Origin: Bolinopsis microptera
Taxonomy: Eukaryota > Ctenophora > Tentaculata > Lobata > Bolinopsidae
Direction of reading: 5' to 3'
Assembly: GCF_026151205.1 (NCBI RefSeq)
Contig: NC_087079.1
Coordinates: forward strand, 13,109,945 to 13,169,944
Length of the DNA: 60,000 nt
Shown here piece after piece: positions 54,618 to 60,000 of this stretch. The notes below the pieces were generated by a model. It made no database searches and was not told the DNA's origin. It worked only from the letters and a program-made list of their open reading frames with translations. The position numbers and the translations under genes are program-made. The number at the start of each line of letters is the position of its first letter. Positions within the stretch are counted from its first letter, which is position 1.

Positions 54618-55817
54618 CCTCCACACTAAGCTTTCCAGTAGAGACACTGAATATGCGAGTTATCAGTACTCCACACTAAGCTTTCCAGTAGAGACACTGA
54701 ATATGAGAGTTAGCGGTACTCCACACTAAGCTTTCCAGTAGAGACACTGAATATGAGAGTTAGCAGTACTCCACACTAAGCTTTCCAGCAGAGACACTGA
54801 ATATGAGAGTTATCAGTACTCCACACTAAGCTTTCCAGTAGAGACACTGAATATGAGAGTTAGCGGTACTCCACACTAAGCTTTCCAGTAGAGACACTGA
54901 ATATGAGAGTTAGCAGTACTCCACACTAAGCTTTCCAGTAGAGACACTGAATATGAGAGTTAGCAGTACTCCACACTAAGCTTTCCAGTAGAGACACTGA
55001 ATATGAAAGTTAGCAGTACTCCACACTAAGCTTTCCAGTAGAGACACTGAATATGAGAGTTATCAGTACTCCACACTAAGCTTTCCAGTAGAGACACTGA
55101 ATATGAGAGTTAGCGGTACTCCACACTAAGCTTTCCAGTAGAGACACTGAATATAAGAGTTAGCAGTACTCCACACTAAGCTTTCCAGTAGAGACACTGA
55201 ATATGAGAGTTAGCGGTACTCCACACTAAGCTTTCCAGTAGAGACACTGAATATGAGAGTTATCAGTACTCCACACTAAGCTTTCCAGTAGAGACACTGA
55301 ATATGAGAGTTAGCGGTACTCCACACTAAGCTTTCCAGTAGAGACACTGAATATGAGAGTTAGCGGTACTCCACACTAAGCTTTCCAGTAGAGACACTGA
55401 ATATGAGAGTTATCAGTACTCCACACTAAGCTTTCCAGTAGAGACACTGAATATGAGAGTTAGCAGTACTCCACACTAAGCTTTCCAGTAGAGACACTGA
55501 ATATGAGAGTTATCAGTACTCCACACTAAGCTTTCCAGTAGAGACACTGAATATGAGAGTTAGCAGTACTCCACACTAAGCTTTCCAGTAGAGACACTGA
55601 ATATGAGAGTTAGCAGTACTCCACACTAAGCTTTCCAGTAGAGACACTGAATATGAAAGTTAGCAGTACTCCACACTAAGCTTTCCAGTAGAGACACTGA
55701 ATATGAGAGTTATCAGTACTCCACACTAAGCTTTCCAGTAGAGACACTGAATATGAGAGTTAGCAGTACTCCACACTAAGCTTTCCAGTAGAGACATTGA
55801 ATATGAGAGTTTGCAGT
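54618..55817. repeat. 50-bp minisatellite, 24 copies, derived from the NHL gene 3' end
   Basis: A highly regular 50-bp period; each unit has CCACACTAAGCTTTCCAGTA, GAGACACTGAATATGAGAG and a variable TTAGCAGT / TTAGCGGT / TTATCAGT. The unit nearest the gene (about 55768-55817) is the coding sequence for the last residues of the NHL protein ([12 protein letters not shown] on the minus strand) plus its TAG. The other 23 copies lie downstream of that stop, in the 3' UTR. The variant types alternate irregularly, as in unequal crossing-over. It is not a CRISPR array: there are no spacers. Confidence 0.95.
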
Positions 55818-57871
55818 ATCAGCCACTATAACCCTACTCATACTGTCAATAACAACACCACGTGGCAAGGTAATACTCCCCGCGTGGCTATCCACGTACA
55901 GTCCCATCAGAGTGAAGACGACCACACGGTTGTTGCCGGTGTCACTGGTGGCAATGTAACTACCGTCACTGCTCACTGCCACACCTGAGGGCCCGTTTAA
56001 CATGTAGTCTCCCTCTCCTTCTATCACTCTGAGAGGTAGGTGAGTATCAGGGGGGGGGGGGGCAATGTCATAAAATGGAGACTTTTTCGATGGAGAAAAT
56101 TTAGCGCTGTACGTTAAAAATCTGAAACAGAGTCGACTCCCAAAGGTTATTGACTCTCATTTTTAGGACACCCTGTGGTGGTATAGTAATTTAAACGAGT
56201 ACTTCTACTAAATCCCACATGGTATTAAGGATTAAGGAAGCTAGGGTGAACTGTCAGTAGGTACCTAATGTAATGTGGAAACTCTAATGTAGGGACAGAC
56301 CTTACAAAGTCACCGTCCAAAGTGAAGACTTGTAACCGGTTGTTGCGGTTATCTGCTACAACTATGAAGTCGTCTGCTGTTACTGCTATCCCCCACGGCT
56401 CGTCCATCTGACCTGGGGGCGCGCTTATTAGTTTAGTAGATTGTCTGAAGGTTAAAAACGGTTATATTTTCAGATAAAGTAGGTTGTCTGGAGATTTAGA
56501 GCGGTTATACTTTCAAATAAAGTAGGTTGTCTGGAGATTTAGAGCGGTTATACTTTCAAATAAAGTAGATTGTCTGGAGGATAAAAACGGATTTAAGTGC
56601 AAATGCTCCTGGTGATATTTCGGCTAACATCAGAAAAGTTTTCATCAGAAATTCAATAAATGATTAACAGCAACACAGACCTGGCAAATTTCCGTTTGAT
56701 CCAAACATGTGAGAAAAGTTTCCCTCAGCAGTGAAAACTTGAACTCTGTGATTTCCACGGTCTGCAACTATTATGTAATCCTCATCTGGGTTTAAGAATT
56801 AGTGTTAAATATAAAACAGCATATCATTATGTTGGCCAACAAGTGCAAACTTCATCATGATTAAACCAAACTTTTGAAGTTTTTAAATTCAAATTGATTT
56901 TAAACGAAACAATTTTAAAAACAGTTTTGATTTTGTTTTGATTATTGTGGCACATCCCAACCACCTAGAAATAAAATAAAAGGGTGGCGAGTCCCAGTCA
57001 CCCGTGTGGCCGAAGCTCGCTATTTAAAATTTAAAATGTTAACAAAATCAAGATTGTTTTGAAAACGTTTTACTTTGTTTTGATGTTGACATTTCTCGTT
57101 TCAGCTTATTAAAGCATGGGAAATCGATATCATTTTGAAACTGTTAGATATTATAATACATAGTAATGAATCAGATCAAATATTTTTCTGGTTTGTAATG
57201 AGCAAAATCTGCCTAAAGATAATACCCAAATAAATAATGACGAACGTTACCAGTGCAAGTGGTTACCAGTGGTTACCACTTACCAGTGGTTACCAGTAGT
57301 TAGTTACCTGTTGAAAGAGCAACTCCACAAGGAGTGTGGAAAACGCCCTGTCCAGAACCCTGGTTGCCTAGCAACGCAGCAGAGATACCTTGACGACCTA
57401 TTATTTGTACGAACTGTCCGCTGGAGTTAAACACCTAACACAGGTATAGTTTAGAGAGAATAACAGTTATTAAGGGGGTAAATCGTAATTATCCTATTTG
57501 CGTTCAAGAATGAAGTTTCTATTATCATTAATATGTAAACTGTAATTTAAATTAAACTAAGAAACATGTTAGAAGGGGGAGAAGTAACCTGCACACGATG
57601 GTTGCCGCTGTCAGCTACATAAACTTTACCCAACTCAGTGACGGCCACGTCACGAGGACAGAACAATTCGCCCTTATCTCTACCGCTCTGAGAAAATAAC
57701 CTTATTTCTTTTTTAAGCTCCTCAGTAACTGTGGTTTTTATCTCATATAATTTTCCTTGTGTAATTGTCATTTTTAGCTTTTTTAGCTTTTATTTCGGCC
57801 ATTTCTGATTTAAGGTAACACAATTCTGGGTTGAGAGATTTAAGATTTAGGAATTTCTTCATATTCTTAGC
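55776..57871 (-). CDS. NHL-repeat beta-propeller protein (TRIM-NHL type), 3' exons
   Basis: Five exons join in frame: 57589-57871, 57308-57434, 56681-56785, 56301-56412 and 55776-56028. The first carries a Lys/Glu-rich helical stretch (probable end of a coiled coil), then the frame changes by one base near 57740, so there is an indel error or a lesion. From there five NHL units follow, each with the (V/I)ADxxNxRVQVF signature: [55 protein letters not shown] and [14 protein letters not shown]. This fits the C-terminus of TRIM2/TRIM3/TRIM71-like proteins, where the propeller binds RNA or protein. RING and B-box exons are not in the window. One intron has a 43-bp tandem repeat (56436-56580). Confidence 0.8.
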
Positions 57872-58139
57872 CTGCAAGGGTGAACAAAAACACGAAACTG
57901 GAACATTCGAATACTCCGCTCCAGGAATAAACTCATTTTACCTCAATCATTTGTATTGGTTACAACGTTTTTATTGTTTTGATTAAAACTGTTACTTATA
58001 AACAGGGAATCAGTTACTTTGAGCTTTAGAATTATAATCCATGTTTATGATATAATATTTTTTTGTTCATAATCTCCTCAAATAATCTCCAATAAATTGT
58101 CGAACGTTACGTGCAGTGTTACCGTGTAACTTACATGGT

Positions 58140-58197
58140 TACAGAGTAGTTGCCTGTGAAGGAACTCCACAGGAGTGTGGAAGCCTTCCTCTCTGGA
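58140..58197 (-). pseudogene. Degenerate NHL exon fragment
   Basis: On the minus strand this reads GFHTP followed, after a missing base, by a GNxC-like end; it resembles the exon end at 57308-57350 ([14 protein letters not shown]), with the DNA block CTCCACA-GGAGTGTGGAA shared. It is a decayed duplicate of an NHL exon in the upstream region of the same gene. Confidence 0.5.
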
Positions 58198-58204
58198 AAC
58201 AATT

Positions 58205-58262
58205 ACAACATATTTAACATATTTAACATATTTAACATATTTAACATATTTAACATATTTTA
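58205..58262. repeat. (ATATTTAAC)n microsatellite
   Basis: Six copies of a 9-bp unit. Being a multiple of 3, it gives a repeated Lys-Tyr-Val frame on the minus strand that is not a gene. Confidence 0.95.
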
Positions 58263-58828
58263 GTAGTAGCGATTTAAGCATATTGCGTGCCATTAAAATA
58301 CTTGGGTAAATACTATTTAATATTAGCATGGTGTTTACATATTTTATATTTTCCCCAGAATTAATAATGTCTTATAAGACAAACTTATAAATAAGTTTGT
58401 TATGGGCGGCCACTTATAAATTGTGGCTTGTATTAAGTAAATAAACTATTTAACATCAGAGCTGACCGTCGTACGCGGCAAGCAGGAGAGAAGGTGGCCG
58501 GATTTCCATAACATATTCAGCTCACATTTTGATTTGAAATTCTGCGATTCGTACATGGCCGTGAAGAAAGTTTGTGACAAGTTTGTGACAAATTTGTAAC
58601 ATGCGGACAAAGAGGAAGGAAAATAAACGCGGAAATTATTTCTAGTTTTTAAGTCTCTGCAGTCTGACGTGTGGTTTTTATCTCGATATACTTTTTACAG
58701 AGGCTCGTGCACAATAAAATTGTCATTTTATGGAGCGTTTGTTTGTAATAGCAAACTTTATATGATAAATCTGCTACTAGAATCTTCTGATGAGGTAAAG
58801 GTCCTAAAGCAGCAACTGATTATGAGAT
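58263..58828. other. No gene recognised
   Basis: Spacer upstream of the NHL exons; further 5' exons of that gene might lie here or beyond, but no RING or B-box cysteine pattern is visible. AAGTTTGTGACAAG is duplicated at 58569-58591. Confidence 0.4.
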
Positions 58829-59424
58829 TTAAAGGATGAGGGGAATTTACTTCCAAATATTCGCGTTAAGTCCTGCGAAAGTGTGTGGAATCAAAAAATA
58901 CACCGGACAGTAGCTGTGTAATCGATAATTCGCGCAATAAGCTTGCTGCTTGTTGCTTGTCCAACTGGAATAAAGACATGCAATTCTTACCTACCCGATC
59001 CATTTTTATTAGGACCGTGTTGTGTTGATATGACATGTTGATATATCAACTGTGGTACCATATAGGGAGTTGCTAGGTGTTACGTTGGGAGCTTTAAGTA
59101 TACATAATTCACATGCCTTTCTGTGTGACTTTAATCTTATTTCAGGTGTATCTCGGCTCATGGTTATATATTCTTAATTAGTAATTTAGTCAGCCCGTAC
59201 GCTCATTTTACCTGTATTTCTATATGCGCGGATCAGAGCAGGAAACTTAAGTGACGTCACAGGTTCAAATTGTTTTGGCTGGATATCTCGGCGCGCGAAT
59301 AAAATACAACTTTACGGATTTCACTAATTACTTAATTCACTAAATGACTAAAGTGCTTTATACGATTAACGTAATAGAAGGATTTGCACGAGAAAAACTT
59401 TCACAAGCTCCCCTCATCCTTTAA
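58829..59424. mobile_element. ~0.6-kb TTAA-flanked inverted-repeat element
   Basis: It starts TTAA-AGGATGAGGGGA (58829) and ends TCCCCTCATCCT-TTAA (59424). TTAA at both sides is the target duplication of piggyBac-type elements, though the ends do not begin with the usual CCC. 58832-58935 is the complement of 45680-45785, so this family has a longer terminal repeat of about 105 bp. 58940-59160 matches 45242-45463 and 19434-19655. TGACGTCA occurs at 59253. Non-coding. Confidence 0.65.
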
Positions 59425-59524
59425 TGAGCTTACTGATTTAAAAGTTCTCGAACACAACTTATTTCAACGAACGAATATTCTAGTTGGCAATCAATCACTT
59501 ACTCATCGATGATAAATAACTTGA

Positions 59525-59700
59525 TAATGCCCTGGCAAGCGTACCTATAGTTGCCCTGGCGAGCGTACCTATAGTTGCCCTGGCGAGCGTACCTATAGTT
59601 TCCCTGGCAAGCCGCAAGCGTACCTATAGTTGCCCTGGCAAGCGTACCTATAGTTGCCCTGGCAAGCGTACCTATAGTTGCCCTGGCAAGCGTACCTATT
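59525..59700. repeat. 24-bp tandem repeat, about seven copies
   Basis: The unit contains CCTGGCAAGCGTACCTATAG, with a GCAAGC/GCGAGC polymorphism and one copy with an internal duplication (59606). The array ends exactly where the LINE tail starts. Confidence 0.92.
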
Positions 59701-59882
59701 TGGAATGACCTCAGCCCCTATGTATTCGAAATATATGATGCTAATGAAGATGGGATAATAATCCCGGGTTCTTCCAAAAATTCAGACTTATCAGCCTCGG
59801 GCCCTCGTCAGGTATTATGAAATCTAACCTTAAAAAGCACTTGCTATCCCTTCAAAATCGATATGACCCTAATACATGGTAA
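59701..59882 (+). pseudogene. LINE ORF2 C-terminal relic
   Basis: WNDLSPYVFEIYDANEDG, then in a shifted frame MKSNLKKHLLSLQNRYDPNTW and TAA at 59880-59882. An iWN-x-L stretch and a final FKxxLKKHLL-like motif are the usual end of CR1/Rex/Jockey-type reverse transcriptases. A frameshift near 59820 and the truncation at the satellite make it inactive. Confidence 0.55.
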
Positions 59883-60000
59883 CTAATCTATATTATATCT
59901 CAAATTCTACATCCGGTACGGCTCTGCACACATGATATCTCTCTCTGCCATGAAACATGGCTAACCTTTTAAACTATGATTTAAAACCTAAACTTTAACT
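59883..60000. other. LINE 3' UTR or flank to window end
   Basis: Short stretch after the LINE stop codon. No tail repeat is reached before the window ends. Confidence 0.4.

Noticed and set aside
54618-55817. CRISPR array
   Set aside because: Regular 50-bp units with no spacers, in an animal genome, derived from a neighbouring exon.

Overview
The window is nuclear DNA from an animal. It has spliced genes with GT/AG introns, animal gene families (a PRR5/Protor mTORC2 subunit, a UDP-glucuronosyltransferase, a THAP zinc-finger protein, a TRIM-type NHL propeller, a rhodopsin-like GPCR exon, a VMO-I domain protein and a DNAJC9-like 3' end), LINE relics, a tRNA-derived SINE, several MITE-like elements and many satellites. 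Composition is AT-rich. The gene set suits an invertebrate such as a cnidarian, sponge or placozoan, but the species cannot be fixed from the sequence.

Layout. Positions 1-8686 are repeat unit U, interrupted by two young insertions: a 4.2-kb element with ~970-bp inverted arms (1149-5395) and a 2.3-kb palindromic insert with an 11-bp target duplication and an A-tail (5587-7904). Positions 8687 to about 17500 are corrupted: nearly all bases sit in homopolymer runs, and the right edge can be read as a smeared version of 42.6-43.4 kb. Positions 17.5-19.66 kb repeat the 3' end of the PRR5-like gene (43.4-45.46 kb). U recurs cleanly at 24.92-27.02 kb without the two insertions. The order U then PRR5 3' end therefore occurs twice in the same orientation, so the first 19.66 kb looks like a second copy, probably an alternative haplotype or false duplication, of 24.9-45.5 kb.

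19.7-34 kb: a possible GPI-anchor exon, a small six-cysteine secreted-peptide family (copies at 22.6, 33.4 and 39.2 kb, only the second intact), a Harbinger-like MITE, a LINE reverse-transcriptase end, a SINE, the last exon of a GPCR facing a broken HTH-type ORF, and a spliced VMO-I domain gene. 34-39.5 kb: a dense mosaic of foldback elements, a mariner-type relic, tandem repeats and inverted copies of U-family sequence.

39.6-60 kb is the gene-rich part: a DNAJC9-like 3' end (+) and an intact UGT (-) tail to tail; the complete five-exon PRR5/Protor-like gene (-, 43877-49723), whose 4.4-kb intron holds a THAP gene on the other strand; a 5'-truncated LINE; an intact papain-fold membrane protein gene (-); and an NHL-propeller gene (-), whose last 50 bp have been amplified into a 24-copy minisatellite. 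There are no bacterial-type operons; neighbouring genes appear functionally independent.
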